Shown: one piece after another, positions 1 through 12,270 of the stretch | Position numbering within the stretch: position 1 is the stretch's first letter | Layout of the letters: every line of letters starts with the position of its first letter | Assembly (NCBI GenBank): GCA_963854835.1 | Contig: OY978525.1 | Span: 79,010,628 to 79,074,627, forward strand | Direction of reading: 5' to 3' | DNA length: 64,000 nucleotides | Origin: Megamerina dolium | Lineage: Eukaryota; Arthropoda; Insecta; Diptera; Megamerinidae | The notes under the pieces: model-generated | The model's input: only the letters and a program-made list of their open reading frames with translations | Told to the model about the DNA's origin: nothing | The model's database searches: none | Program-made: the position numbers and the translations under genes

Positions 1-1084
1 TAAAACACGTTCAGAGGATACAACTAGTAATCTGGAAGTCCTGGTAGAAGTAACTGTCCGTAAAGCAATTTTAGCTCAATATTCAGCATTTTAATCCGTC
101 TTTCTTCTCTCCCGAAATTTTACTCTTTTTTTGTTTGACATTACCAATGTACCTCCCTGCTTCCGGCACTTCTTTTTTGTTTATACTTTTTATATTTTAT
201 CTATGAAGATCTCACCCAAGTAGAATCGTGTGCGAATGATTCAATTTCCTTTTCTCTCTAATAATTAAATTGTATACTTAAAGTTTTAAGTGTTATTGCT
301 CTCATTATTATATTAAAGTTAATAAATATTATAAACTTTGAAAATCCAAAGAAGTGCGTGTCGAGTTACTTTTTATTGTGAACGATACTGTGCCGCGATA
401 ATTGTCTGATCAGTGGTAGAAGAAAGTAACAACATCACGGCAGCATCCTGATGAGCTCCTCAACAACAGCACCACCAACATCTACAGGCTCACACCACCA
501 CCGTAACAGTTCGTCGGCACTCCCAACCCCATCTCTACAAATACTAAAGAATGCTGAGAGAAACTGTTTTGTTAAACAGTTGTTCAAGTTTACATAACGT
601 TTTTTAAAAATCATTATTCATAAAAGCACTTAAACAACAGTTTAGTTAAAAGGACTTTTCCTTTTTTTTCAATGTTTTTTTATTTAGAGCACGAAATTTT
701 ACTTACGAAAATAAAAAAATTTAAGGAAAAATGAAAATTGGTCCAAATGTTGCTTCCTAAAAATATTTTTTATATTTCTTTTCCTTTTAGTGGAATGTTT
801 GCGGGATACAAAACTTCATCGCAGTATACAGTGCTGAAGTCGAGGTTTCGATCGTCTTCTAGAGAAGTTATAGAAAGAGTATATTAATTTCGGTTTTTGT
901 ATAGAAAATATGAGCTTACCCAAAACGGAGTCATTTTCCTTGACGGCAGTATTATGCAAAACAAAATTGTAGAAAGTGATGGAAAATGCTTTCATTGAAA
1001 TAAATTGTATACTTTTTTCCAATAAAGCCTTTTCTAAGCATTTTTTGAGCTGAAATTAAGATAAGAACCTAATATTTGTTGTTG
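1..1084. other. AT-rich stretch without a confident gene
   Basis: No recognisable coding domain or transposon end was found here. The only coding-looking piece is a short open frame at 451-597 on the plus strand. It has 48 codons, starts with ATG and is rich in Ser, Thr, Pro and His near its start. It could be a leader exon of a host gene or chance, because no matching splice donor or downstream exon is visible. The rest is poly-T/poly-A rich. Confidence 0.35.
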
Positions 1085-1510
1085 TAAATACTTGGTCATT
1101 TCTAAAATGACCAAGTATAATCGACAGTAAGTGCTGATTGTGGTTCACTGTAGCAATAAAGCTGTTCTTCCTAGCAAAATCTTGTAGCCATCCAAAAATT
1201 TAAATTGGTGAAATGGCTACAATCTTGCGCAACTAAAATAGCTATATAACTACGGGCTAATAAGTGTTTATTTTGGGGATTCTATTGAAAATAACAACGA
1301 AATTTTCATTCCAGCAATAAAAAAAAATATAACCACAGAATTATTAATATTTTTCTTTTTATTGTTTTTTCGGATTGCTTTCAATTTTTTTTCTCGTTTT
1401 TGTATTTCTATGCACATCTGTATAAAATCCACTTCAGTGGAAATTTCAAATGAATATAACTTGTCATCGGTTGTCGTTTAATTGCGTCTTATGTCACATG
1501 CAGTGGTGAA
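1085..1510 (-). repeat. Fragment of dispersed repeat R
   Basis: This segment resembles repeat R (seen at 17.7-20.4, 24.0-32.9 and, inverted, 40.7-43.4 kb). Shared landmarks are a TTGTTGTTGT run, a short phrase around AGCAAAATCTTGTAGCC, and the phrase GGTTGTCGTTTAATT near its right end. The order of landmarks is reversed relative to unit 1, so it lies in minus orientation. It is diverged and carries no open frame. Confidence 0.5.
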
Positions 1511-1554
1511 CAATGATGCACAGAACCGAGGAACTGGAACATGAAAATCGGGTG

Positions 1555-1750
1555 GGTCTGTCCCCTAAACTACAGACACATTGGAAAATACCATATGAGA
1601 TTTTAGCAAAGATAAATTACGTAGTGTATCGTATTCAACGTGCCTAGAATAAAAGGGCAAAGTTTAAAGTAGTGCACTTGGAGCGACTTGCGCCTTATCG
1701 GGGGAAGTATAAAAACTTGTTCGGGACAAACAAGGTTAAGAGGAGGGCAG
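1555..1750 (+). pseudogene. Family G Gypsy pol 3' remnant and polypurine tract
   Basis: The DNA closely matches the last part of the family G pol gene (compare 60890-61082). It covers the end of the integrase, including the GPY/F-type module, then the spacer and the polypurine tract AAGAGGAGGGCAG at 1738-1750, which abuts the LTR. In-frame stops are present, for example TAG at the position of the Trp codon in an RAWNKR-like stretch. The upstream boundary near 1555 is abrupt, so the rest of the element was deleted before or at that point. Confidence 0.8.
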
Positions 1751-2077
1751 TGTAACGAGTATCGATGTAACCAACCATCGATACTCATCACTAATTGTGT
1801 AAGAAGAGGTTAGTGTGACGAGTATCGATGGTTGCTTACTCATCACTAATTGTGAATGACATGAATATTGGCAGCATCGAAACGAATGTTAACAGAAAAG
1901 ATATAGGCAATAACCAGAACAAGCCAAGAAGAATAGGAGAATAATCTCGACTACGATAGAGGTAGATTCTGCAGTGGTGCCACAGAGTATAAATAGGGCA
2001 AATGATATCAATTGAATCCCGAAAGTGATAACGCAAACATTGGTACAGTATCAGAAGCAAAAGTTGCAAGTACATTA
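1751..2077 (+). mobile_element. Relic family G LTR, split by a LINE
   Basis: It begins TGTAACGAGTATCGAT directly after the polypurine tract, as in the intact copies. The first 63 bp are followed at 1814 by a second copy of the LTR start (TGTGACGAGTATCGATGG), so the 5' end of the LTR is locally duplicated. The LTR runs to 2077, where the minus-strand LINE at 2078-5665 interrupts it. It resumes at 5679 for about 24 bp before losing similarity. It is diverged from the young LTRs. Confidence 0.8.
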
Positions 2078-2217
2078 TTATATATTTTAGGGATTAGCCG
2101 AATCAGACCACTTATATGGGTCCCTTTTCGTCCCTCAAATCGTGTGTTAATTATTTGTTCGGTTGCAGAATTCTTCTACTTCCTTCCTCATAATAACATC
2201 ACGCGTTATTTCAAGCA

Positions 2218-3398
2218 TCACTTTGTGGGGTTGTTCCACATTTCGAGTTCATCAATAAATTGGCGACCCAGTGTGGACATCCTCCTGCTTGCCAATGCAG
2301 GACACTGGCACACTATGTGCGCCGCTGTCTCTGCCTCTTCCATGCATAATCTGCAAATATCAGCATACTCCCCATCAACAAGACCCATCTTGCTCAGGTG
2401 GTACCTGAAATTGCCATGCCCAGTTATTAATGCAGTCAACCAGCTTAGAGTCATTCGTCCTAGACTGAGAGCCCTCCCCGATTCACTGCCCTTTGATAGC
2501 CTCAACGAAGCCTTTGCCTGTCTACAAGTAGATAAGTTCTCCCATCTCGTGAGATGAAGTTTCTTTATCCACTCTTCGACCTTTGCCTTCACCGTCCCGC
2601 TGCTGAGAGCAACTACTGGTTTCCGTCCATAAAATTCAGCTTCAGATCCTTGTCTAGCCAAGGAGTCTGCAGCTTCATTCTGTTCTATACCAACGTGTCC
2701 CTTCACCCACATAAGAGTAATCGCATTACTACGAGCACACCCATTAAGTTTCTGAACACATTCGAGCGCCAACTTAGAAGATACCGTAGGTTATTGCAGC
2801 CGCCTGACCACCGCCTGGTTATCGAGTGCTAGCAAAATTTTCTTACCTTGCACCTTTCCATCCAGTAGATGGTCCAGCGCATGCATTAGACCAAGCATTT
2901 CTGCTTGATATACCGATACGTATCTTCCCAGATTCAGAGTGCATGCCAGTCCAACTCTTTAGAGAAGATTCCATCACCCGCTCTGCCATCCATTAATAAA
3001 CCATCTGTAAAAATACTGATGTCATTTTCCTCACATACATCATGTGTGAGGCCGTCTTCAATGAGTGTTCTGTGTGACTTTTCAGTCATCTTCAGCCTAC
3101 CCATTCCCTCCATTGGCATCTGCGCCTCCTTTACACTGCTATATAGCAGTGACAGGATGCCCCTGTGCCCCCTCTCTCTGCCGAATCCATACCAATTATT
3201 GGTTGTCTTCAGACGTAATGCTGTTAATGCCGCTGACTTCATAATATGCAAGTCCAACGGCAGCAGCCCGAGAAAGACTTCCAATGCTTCTACTGGGGTC
3301 ATCCGGATAGCTCCGGTAATCTCAATACAAGCCATTCTTTGTACCCTATCTAACTTGCTTTTCGTGGTCTTTTGGGTGACCTTAGGCCACCAGACCAC
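2218..3398 (-). pseudogene. LINE RNase H and C-terminal domain
   Basis: The first segment (3398-2934) ends in a FTDGLLMDGRAGDG stretch, the first catalytic Asp of RNase H. The second (2772-2218) contains LMWVKGHVGIEQNEAADSLA with the His and last Asp, then a Cys/His-rich tail (CRLCMEEAETAAHIVCQC) common at the C terminus of LINE ORF2 proteins. About 160 bp between them must be read in a third frame, so at least two frameshifts separate the catalytic residues. Confidence 0.8.
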
Positions 3399-5090
3399 AC
3401 TCTCTTACACTGATGCAATACCCGCTTGCCCTTCTGAATCTTGTCATCGACGTAACTATTCCAAGTCAGCTTGTTATCCAGGATGACACCTAGATACTTT
3501 ACTTCCTTGGATACGTTGATTTTCGATCCAAAAAGCCTAAGAGGGTCTATTGTTAGTCCAGTCCTCCTTTTAGTAAAGAGTACTGTTTCCGACTTACTAG
3601 CACTTACAGAGAGACCTTGTTCCGTGCACCATCCTTCAACCATTTTGAGTGCACCTCTCATGGTATCATAAATAGTGTCCAGGAACTTACCGCTCACCGT
3701 TACCGCTATGTCATCTGCATACCCGACGGTGTGTATGCCTTTTGAGTCCAGAAGCTGAAGTAGGGAATCGACCGTGATGTTCCAAAGGATGGGCGATAAT
3801 ACTCCCCCCTGTGGACACCTTTTGACTACCCTACCTCTGAGTCTGTAACTCCCATTTTGAAAGTTTATTGCCCTTTTCCTCAGCATGCTATCCACCCACC
3901 TTATAATGGTTGGGCTGACTTCACGAGTAGCAAGGGCCATCCTTAGCTTATCGAAACCAATCTTATCGAAGGCACATTCTATATCCATAAAAGTAGACAT
4001 AGATATCCCTCCACAAGACAGTTCCCTCTCCGCTACGCGAACGAGTTCGTGCAGGGCCGTTTCAGTGGATTTGCCAGCTCTGTACGCGTGCTGACACCTG
4101 CTCAGTGGTTTTGTCAGAAGCGTTGTCCTTTCCATGTAGTCCGCCAGTACTCCTTCCATACATTTAAGCAGAAAGGAAGAAAGGCTTTGGAAGAAAGACA
4201 ACCTTAGTCTCTCTCCATTGAGTCGGGATATATCCTGTAGCCAGGCAAGTAATAAATATTCCCAGAAGCCTGTCTACCAGAGCTTTTGCACCCCACTGAA
4301 GTAGGGCTGGAAATATCCCGTCTGTACCCGCTGTTTTGAATGGAGAGAAACGCTTAATGGCGTTTATCACTCCATCTCTGGTGACTATCCTTTCAGCTTC
4401 CAATCTTTCATTCCTGTTTGCACCCTTGCGGGTGGCTTCCCAAGGATCTTCCGATCTAAAGCTTCCTGGAAAATGCACCTCCATCAGGTATTTCAGTGAC
4501 TCTCCGATTGTCTCTGTAAAGGATCCATTCGTTTTGCGAATTAATCCCAACTTTGACACCGGGTCCTTTGATATGATCCTCTGTAATCTACATACATCGG
4601 TCATATCTTGCATATTTGAGCAAAATTCCCTCCACGTTTTCCTTTTACGGTTGCGTAGAGTCTTCTTCAGCTCCCTTTTCTTTGACTTGTAGTCGTCCCA
4701 TGCGTTGGGGTCCCCTCTCATGTGACGATTAAAAGCCTTCCTTGTCTCCTTTTTCATGGATTCCAGTTCCCCATTCCACCATGGAGTGGGATCTCCTTCG
4801 TCCACTACCGTCAGAGGACATGAAGCTTCAAATGCTTTGATCATATCTGAGCTAATAGCCCTCACCTGATACTCAACATCTGCGGTTGTTCTAGGTCTCT
4901 TAAACGTCCTTGGCAATAATTCCTCAAGAACTTCGCAGTACCTTGTACAATCCGTTCGTTTCGGTATCCTTACCATTCTACAGTCGTTCCTATGTCTTTT
5001 ATCGGACGTAATCCCAAACTGAATGGCCCTGTGATCCGACATGGTTATCCACAACCCTCCAATCCAAAATCCTATCCAACATTTTGACAT
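3350..5090 (-). pseudogene. LINE reverse transcriptase domain
   Basis: Two overlapping minus-strand frames (5090-4164 and 4201-3350) carry a complete RT palm. Visible motifs include FKTAGTDGIFPALLQ, HAYRAGKSTETALHELV, a FMDIECAFDKI segment (first Asp), QGGVLSPILWN, and the catalytic GYADDIAVTV box, followed by the thumb region with VKYLGVILD. The frame change near 4190 separates the fingers from the palm. The protein would reverse-transcribe element RNA at the nicked target. The combination with RNase H argues against the jockey clade. Confidence 0.85.
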
Positions 5091-5665
5091 TCGTCAGAGT
5101 AACATCAATAACCTCGCAACGACGTGCGTCGACAAAGGTCGGTTCTGTTCCCCTATTGGCAACTTGTAGACCAAATCTTTCTATAAATTCGAGTAGACAC
5201 TCTCCTCTATAGTTTTCATTACTGCTGCCCCACACAGAACTGTGCGCATTGGCATCGCAGCCTAAGATCAGACCAACCCCCTCACCATCACAGAATCTCA
5301 CTAGAGCTTCCACCTCTCTCGAAGGTGGTTCGTCTGGAGAATCGTATGGAAGGTATGCTGATGCGATCATAAATGATCCCGCACCGTCACCTATTCTCAA
5401 TACTGTGAGATCCGGTGAACACAAGTTAGACATTAGAATCGCACGTATCCCATGTCTAACTAAAATGCATGTCCTCAACTTCCCCTCTGTTTGTGGATAA
5501 AACAAAGTGGTCTTTTGTGCAGATAGGCCTTTGATCCTTCCATGAAGGATCCAGGGCTCCTGAACTAGTGCAATGTCAAGCTCATCCTCATCGAAGCTCC
5601 GCACCATCATTGCTGATGCTGCTTTGCTGTGGTGAATATTGAGTTGACACACATTTAGTGGTTCC
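4999..5665 (-). pseudogene. LINE endonuclease (APE-type) domain
   Basis: The translated minus strand shows the APE-like endonuclease signature in order: an N-terminal LNVCQLNIHHSK-like start, ALVQEPW (catalytic Glu), a SAYLPYD segment, LGCDANAHSSVWGS (Asp/Asn pair), and VIDVTLTN. The final SDHRAI motif (catalytic Asp/His) is read in another frame, in the next segment around 5030. So the endonuclease is split by a frameshift near 5050. In such elements this domain nicks the genomic target DNA to prime reverse transcription. Confidence 0.8.
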
Positions 5666-5678
5666 TGCAAGTACATTA

Positions 5679-5837
5679 AAGAGTTATTGTAAATAGAGTT
5701 GAATATAGCCGAAGCCCATAGAATACTTTGTTCCTTTGCATTAAAGCATATAACTGACAGCGACGGAAAAAACAGTGTAAGCTGGCCCAATCAATACGTT
5801 ACACAACGAAAACAAAATCACCTGTTTTTTATACACA
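5679..5837. other. LTR tail and unassigned spacer
   Basis: The first 24 bp continue the relic LTR after the LINE insertion (AAGAGTTATTGTAAATAGAG). Beyond about 5702 nothing recognisable is seen before the microsatellite. Confidence 0.6.
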
Positions 5838-7295
<1,458 letters not shown>

Positions 7296-7788
7296 TGAGA
7301 CAAAGCCGAGGAACAGAACCGAGGAACCGGAGAACCGGGTCCTTGAGGAACCGACCGTTCCGGGTCCTACAAGAACCGGTTTAGAAGAAGCAAAAAAGAA
7401 GTCCAAAGAACTGAAAAATCATTCCAAAAGAACTGAAAATGGTTTCTACAGAGCCGAAAATCGGCCACGAAAGAAGCAAAAACTATTTCAAAAGAAGAAG
7501 CGAAAAATGTGCAAATCCGTTCAAATCCGTGTGCAAGGTACCGCTAGCTCGCAGCTCTGTTCAGTTTCACGTCTTTTATTTTTATATTAAATTTTTGCCA
7601 CACAAATATCAACTAAGGAATGAATGTATTGGGAGCGCAAATTAAAAATTCGGGATTTACAACAGATGGCGTAGTTCGGGATATAAGCATCAGACAATAC
7701 TGAAACTATATTCATGTCATAACCTCATTCCATAGCTTTCATTTTCAGTATGTGTCATTTGCCCGGAGTGTAAACAACATAGTTTTTT
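7296..7788. other. Unassigned spacer with degenerate GAACCGG repeats
   Basis: Between about 7310 and 7385 the motif GAACCGG/GAACCGA recurs several times in a degenerate array. A related phrase (CAGAACCGAGGAACTGGAA) occurs at 1520. The rest, including a 68-codon open frame at 7439-7645, has no recognisable feature. Confidence 0.5.
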
Positions 7789-7800
7789 TTGGCTCTCAAT

Positions 7801-8372
7801 ATGTCAAGTTTTGTGCCCACAAAACAGCATTTGCGGGAAGTTTTGATTTACTTCTTTAATTTGGAGAAAAGTGCAGCTGAATTTTTTCGCTTGGGATTGT
7901 CGCAGTGGATCCACTTTTCATCACCAGTAACGATGCGATGCGAAAAACCTTTCCTTTGTTGCCTTTGGAGCAGCTGTTCGCAAGTGAAAAATCGCCTTTC
8001 GACGTCTCTCGGCTTTAACTCGTACGGTACCCAATTTCCTTGCTTTTGAATCATTCCCAATAGTTTCAATCGATGGGAAATGGCTTGGCGTGTAACTTCG
8101 AACAATTTGGCAAGTTCTTCTTGCATTTGACACGAGTCCTCATCGAGTAATTCCTCCAATTCAGCATCTTCAAACTTCTTCGGCTGTCCTGGACGTTCTT
8201 TGTCTTCCACATCAAAATCACCACTTCTGAAACGCACAAACCACCTCTCGCATGTTGAAACTGAAAGAGCACACTCCGGATAAGCTTCGGAGAGTAATCG
8301 ATGTAAGAGAACAGCTGGTTTGATTTTTTTTATTTTACTTGTTCTTGGTTTGACGTTTCCAATAGTTTTCAT
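7801..8372 (-). pseudogene. Rearranged mauritiana-type mariner transposase
   Basis: Most of the segment encodes, on the minus strand (8372-7848), the N-terminal half of a Mos1-like transposase: two helix-turn-helix regions, a WVPYELKPR linker and the first catalytic Asp in VTGDEKWIH. The extreme N terminus (MSSFVPTKQHL and about 15 further residues) lies on the opposite strand at 7801-7884. It is joined to the inverted remainder. The catalytic C-terminal half is absent. It is therefore an internally inverted, truncated relic and cannot encode an active enzyme. No clear terminal inverted repeats were found. Confidence 0.8.
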
Positions 8373-8527
8373 TTCATTTTATGTTTGACAGTAATGTCAA
8401 ATACACACAGTATTGTGCAAAACAAAAGCTATAACTTTGTTTTTGTAATAATTTCATTGTTTATAATTAAATAAAATTTTACACATTCTCTTATAAAAAT
8501 ATACGTCGTTCTACAGCAAAACATACT
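8373..8527. other. Unassigned flank of mariner relic
   Basis: AT-rich sequence between the mariner relic and the palindromic MITE. It may contain degraded mariner untranslated sequence, but no inverted repeat could be paired. Confidence 0.4.
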
Positions 8528-8727
8528 AACATCCGAGTTTCAAGGTTTGTGAAAAAATTTAGAACCTAGCTATATGCAACTTCCACTTTATTACCCTAAA
8601 ATAAACGAATAAACGGGCAATAAAACTGCGTACTCGAAATATTTCTAGAAAATCTGAGAAGTTGGAAATTTTGATGAAAATTATTGAATTTTCCAAAATT
8701 TCGCACAAACCTTGAAAGTCGGATGTT
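8528..8727. mobile_element. Short palindromic MITE-like element (200 bp)
   Basis: The ends form inverted repeats of about 24 bp. The left is AACATCCGAGTTTCAAGG and continues with TTTGTG. The right, read in reverse complement, is AACATCCGACTTTCAAGG with the same continuation, so there is one mismatch. Similarity extends weakly inward (AAATTT, GAAAATT). There is no coding capacity. No convincing target duplication was found, so the superfamily is open. Confidence 0.55.
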
Positions 8728-8730
8728 GTA

Positions 8731-10735
8731 GAAGTTTTTTCTTTTTTTTTTTATTATACATTTTCTTTATTTATTGAATCTATTCCAAAAGAATCTAACA
8801 ATAAGTTTTAAAATCTTAATCTAATTCAACAACAGTAGCTCCTTATTATCTAGAGCAATGTTTTTTGTACGATGCTCTTCTTTTTATTGGAAGGCTGGCA
8901 GGTCCTTTCTCCGAAGGCGCGAAGTATAGCAGGTATTGAGCAAGGTTCTTGCTAGTGTGTTTGGATGTCTTTGTAATCTTCTAGTATATTTTTGTCTAGT
9001 ATTTTTAACTTCAATTTCTACCATTGGGATATTTAAGTCATTGTGTATATATTCATTTCTAATATACCATGGTGCACCAGTTATCATCCTTAACATTTTA
9101 GACTGAGATCTCTGTATGATTTCAATATTGCTATTACTAGTGTTCCCCCATAATTGAATTCCGTAACTCCAAATTGGCTTTATTATGCTGTTGTACAGTA
9201 GGACCTTGTATTTCAAGTTTAATGGGGATCTGAAATTGATGAGCCAGTGCAGAAAATAAGCTTTTAATTTCATCTGAGTTCTTTTTGCTTCGATATGCTT
9301 GCGCCATGTAAGCCGTTTATCTAAATGTATCCCTAGGTAGGTGACTTCATTTGTATGAGTTATGGCGATATTATTTAGTGTAACTGTCGGACATGTGCTT
9401 TTGTAAAGTGTGAACGTTACATGTTTACATTTGGACTCATTAACTTTTATGCGCCAGTTAGATAACCATTTTTCAACAAGTACTAAATGCTCCCCTAAAC
9501 CTGTGGATGACTTAATTGGGTTTCGATTACGGCTTAGAATAGCAGTATCGTCAGCAAATATAGATGTCAACAACCGTGCATCTGTTGGTAGATCGGAAGT
9601 ATATAATACATATAGAAAGATATTGATTGATATTGAATTCTTCTGTTGAAAAGTCTTTATATTTTACAACAAAACGACGGTTATCTATGTATGATTCCAG
9701 TATTTGGTGGGAGCTTTCTGGTAGAAGTTTTCTTATTTTATACTTTAGCCCTTCATGCCACACTATCAAATACCTGAGCAACATCGAGGAATATAGCTGA
9801 ACAATACTCTTTGTATTCAAATGCTTTCCGTATCTCATTGGTAATTCTATTGACCTGCTCGATCGTCCCATGTTTTTCGGGAAATCCAAATTGGTGCTGA
9901 GGAATTATGTCACGTTCTTCAAGATGAGGTCTGAGTTTGGCTAACAGCAGTTTTTCAAATAATTTTGAGAGACATGGTAGCAAGCTTATGGGTCTGTAGG
10001 ATGACAGCAATGTTTTATCTTTTCCTGGTTTTAGGATCATTGTTACTTGTGATTTTTACCATTGGTTAGGAAAGTAGTAGTTTTAGCTGCTGCTGCTGTT
10101 GGAATTTCAATTAACATTTTTGGTGTGATGCCATCGAAACCAGGAGCTTTCTTTGGATTAAGCTCGTACTTAATAATCTCGTTGATTTCGTTAGATGATA
10201 TTTTGAGGGGAGTAGGTATTCGAAAGTCGTTTGCGGGCGGATTGGGCTGGAACACATTACATAAATGCATAGCAAATGTGTTGGCTTTTTCTTCTTCAGT
10301 GCGTGACCAATTTCCGACAAGATTTCTGATTGGAAATTCTGAATCAAGTGGTGTTTTCAGCTTTTTGTAAGAGTTCCAAAGCGAATTTGCTGTGGTAGTC
10401 ATAGGAGCAAGCTTTCCAATATACTTTAGCTGTCCAAATTCCTCATCCTGTTTTAATGCTTCTTTCAGAGCTCTTTCAGCACACTTAAGTCTTTGTTTTG
10501 ATGCAGGTGACCGGCATGTCTGCCATTCTCTTCTACGTCGACGCTTTTTATTAACGAGTTTTTCAATTTGGGTGTTGGTGGCTATACGAACATTCTTTTG
10601 TTTTTGGTAATCACGTGGTGTTGAAACTATTGCAGCAGTAGTGAGTATGGTATTGATGATTTTTAGATTATCATCGATGTCGATCTCAGACTGGATTACG
10701 GGACTGGTGTTGATATGACTACTTATATACTTTTT
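8731..10735 (-). mobile_element. jockey-like LINE, 5'-truncated
   Basis: The minus strand carries an RT domain spread over several frames. A plus-strand poly-T run at 8735-8753 corresponds to the poly-A tail. There is no endonuclease, so the element is 5'-truncated; its 5' limit near 10735 abuts a tRNA-like sequence. The C-terminal tail (MLRMITGAPWYIRNE, DLNIPMV and an RHPN segment) is the pattern of the jockey clade. No target-site duplication was found. Confidence 0.8.
8884..10640 (-). pseudogene. jockey-like reverse transcriptase
   Basis: From the 5' side, a basic linker (KKRRRRREWQ, near 10540), then KKAPGFDGITPKML, SYRPISLLPCLSKLFEKL, QHQFGFPEKHGT, a FLDVAQVFDSVA segment (first catalytic Asp), SYIDNRRF, and the catalytic SIFADDTAILS box near 9560. 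The C-terminal region has VTYLGIHLDKRLTW and the APWYIRNE tail. At least four frames are needed, with breaks near 10040, 9760 and 9560. The domain would copy element RNA into target DNA, but this copy is dead. Confidence 0.85.
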
Positions 10736-10807
10736 GCCTCTGTAGTCTAACGTTAGCGCACTAGACTACCACCCCAGAGGTCACGGGTTCGAGCCCCAGT
10801 GGTGACA
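10736..10807 (+). ncRNA. tRNA-like fragment, probable SINE head or tRNA pseudogene
   Basis: It contains a good Pol III B box (GGTTCGAGCCC at 10786-10796) and an A-box-like TAGTCTAACGTTAGCGC at 10743. A normal cloverleaf does not form: the D and anticodon stems pair poorly, and the stretch instead makes a hairpin in which TAGTCTA pairs with TAGACTA. It is unlike SINE family S in sequence. Confidence 0.4.
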
Positions 10808-11110
10808 ATATGATCCTGCGCTTTTTCCATCTTCCTAATTTTTCCTGTCACTCTTTAATATCCTAATTCTAACAAAACTTCCTGTATTTAACCAAAATCA
10901 CCTTTAATCCTTCATCAATCTACCTCAAAATAATACGCGCACTTAACAATTGATCGAAAAAACAAGAAAGTGCAGTTGCGAGGTGCATAGCAGCGACAGT
11001 AAGGGAAATCGGTCAAATAATGTACTTACGCACTTCATTATCAATTTAGCGAAGTTCCCAACCATTTGTGTGTATTACTTACGTTATTCAATAGTAAAAC
11101 AAATTAAGCA
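10808..11110. other. Unassigned spacer
   Basis: No coding or repeat signature recognised. It may include the 5' untranslated part of the following LINE. Confidence 0.4.
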
Positions 11111-11307
11111 CAGATGGCGCTACAGGCGGAAGCGTTGTTCTCAAGCGACGTCAGATGGCAGCCCCATCACTTGAGATCGCTAGCGGTAGGCCAATCACTT
11201 ACCCTAGTGTATTCACCGATTAACGTAACCTACACAAGGAAAAGCCTCGGATACGGACATAAACCTATGATGATGACATTTGGCCCACGCACCCGGTAAA
11301 GAATAGC

Positions 11308-12270
11308 TCAATGGAATGTAAGAACTCTCAGGGATGCCTCCATACAGGAGCAACTCGAAGTGCAGATGCTACAACATCAACGTGCTAGATATAAGTGAGA
11401 TGAGGTGAAATGGCAGCGGCGAATGTACAACAACGCATGGCAGTATTGTACTGTACAGTGGGAAGGAAGTCAGAGGTGAGAGTGGAGTTGGCATATTTAT
11501 ATACAAGGAGATGCGCAACACCTTGCATTCCTGGAAACCAATCTCCGACCGCATAATCCTGGCCCGATTCCACAGTAACGTTCATCGACACGTTACCATC
11601 AGTGTTATGCTCCAACGGAGGATGCGGATTGCATGGTAAAAGACGACTTCTATGCTCAACTAACGACAACGCTCAGCTCCATCAACAGAGGGGATATAAT
11701 CTTCCTCATGGCCGACTTCAACGCGAAAATCGGAATTAATAACTCCGGTATTGAGTTGACAATGGGAGTCCATGGCTGTGGAACACGTAACAACAACGGC
11801 GAGAGGCTAATAGAAGTGTGTCAAACCTTCCAACTGGTTATTGGCGGTTCCATATTTCCTCACAAGGAAATTCATAAATACACATGGACCTCGCCGAATG
11901 GTAAAACTCGAAACCAGATAGACCACATTTGTGTCAGTCGGAAGTGGAGAGGTTCGCTACGTGATGTCAGAAATAGAAGGGGAGCCGATATTGATAGTGA
12001 TCACGAGCTCATCACTGGTAACATAAAGATCAAGCTGAAATGCAGAAAGAAATTTGACGTACAATGCAGACATAAGCGCTATAACGTTCAATATCTGCGG
12101 AATATCGACACCAGAAACGAAATAGTCAGCAAACTACGTGAAAAGCTAATCAACAACAACGAAGGCACCAGCTGGGAAACTACAGCACCACAATCAGGCA
12201 CGTGGCAGATGAAGAACTTGGCACAGTTAAACCCGCCCACCGTAAGCCATGGATCTCTGACCTCACTTGG
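11308..12270 (+). pseudogene. LINE endonuclease domain
   Basis: The N-terminal part (11308-11632) needs three frames: IAQWNVRTL, a segment matching a GVGIFI strand, and CYAPTEDADCM. From 11633 one frame carries LMADFNAKIG (Asp/Asn), NGERLIE, KYTWTSPNGKTRNQIDHI, and SDHELI (the last catalytic pair). Its role would be target nicking. Multiple stops and frameshifts in the first 300 bp disable it. Confidence 0.8.

Larger units (their letters stand above)
2078..5665 (-). mobile_element. 5'-truncated non-LTR retrotransposon with EN, RT and RNase H
   Basis: The element is flanked by a 13-bp target-site duplication, TGCAAGTACATTA, at 2065-2077 and 5666-5678. Its 5' end on the minus strand begins exactly at the start of the endonuclease domain, so ORF1 is missing, which is typical of incomplete target-primed reverse transcription. 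Coding order on the minus strand is endonuclease, reverse transcriptase, RNase H. This domain set is known for I, LOA and some R1-related clades; the exact clade is not settled here. Several frameshifts make it non-functional. Confidence 0.85.

Noticed and set aside
451..597. Possible N-terminal host exon (Ser/Thr/Pro/His-rich)
   Set aside because: Only 48 codons, no convincing splice donor and no downstream exon; low-complexity composition can arise by chance.
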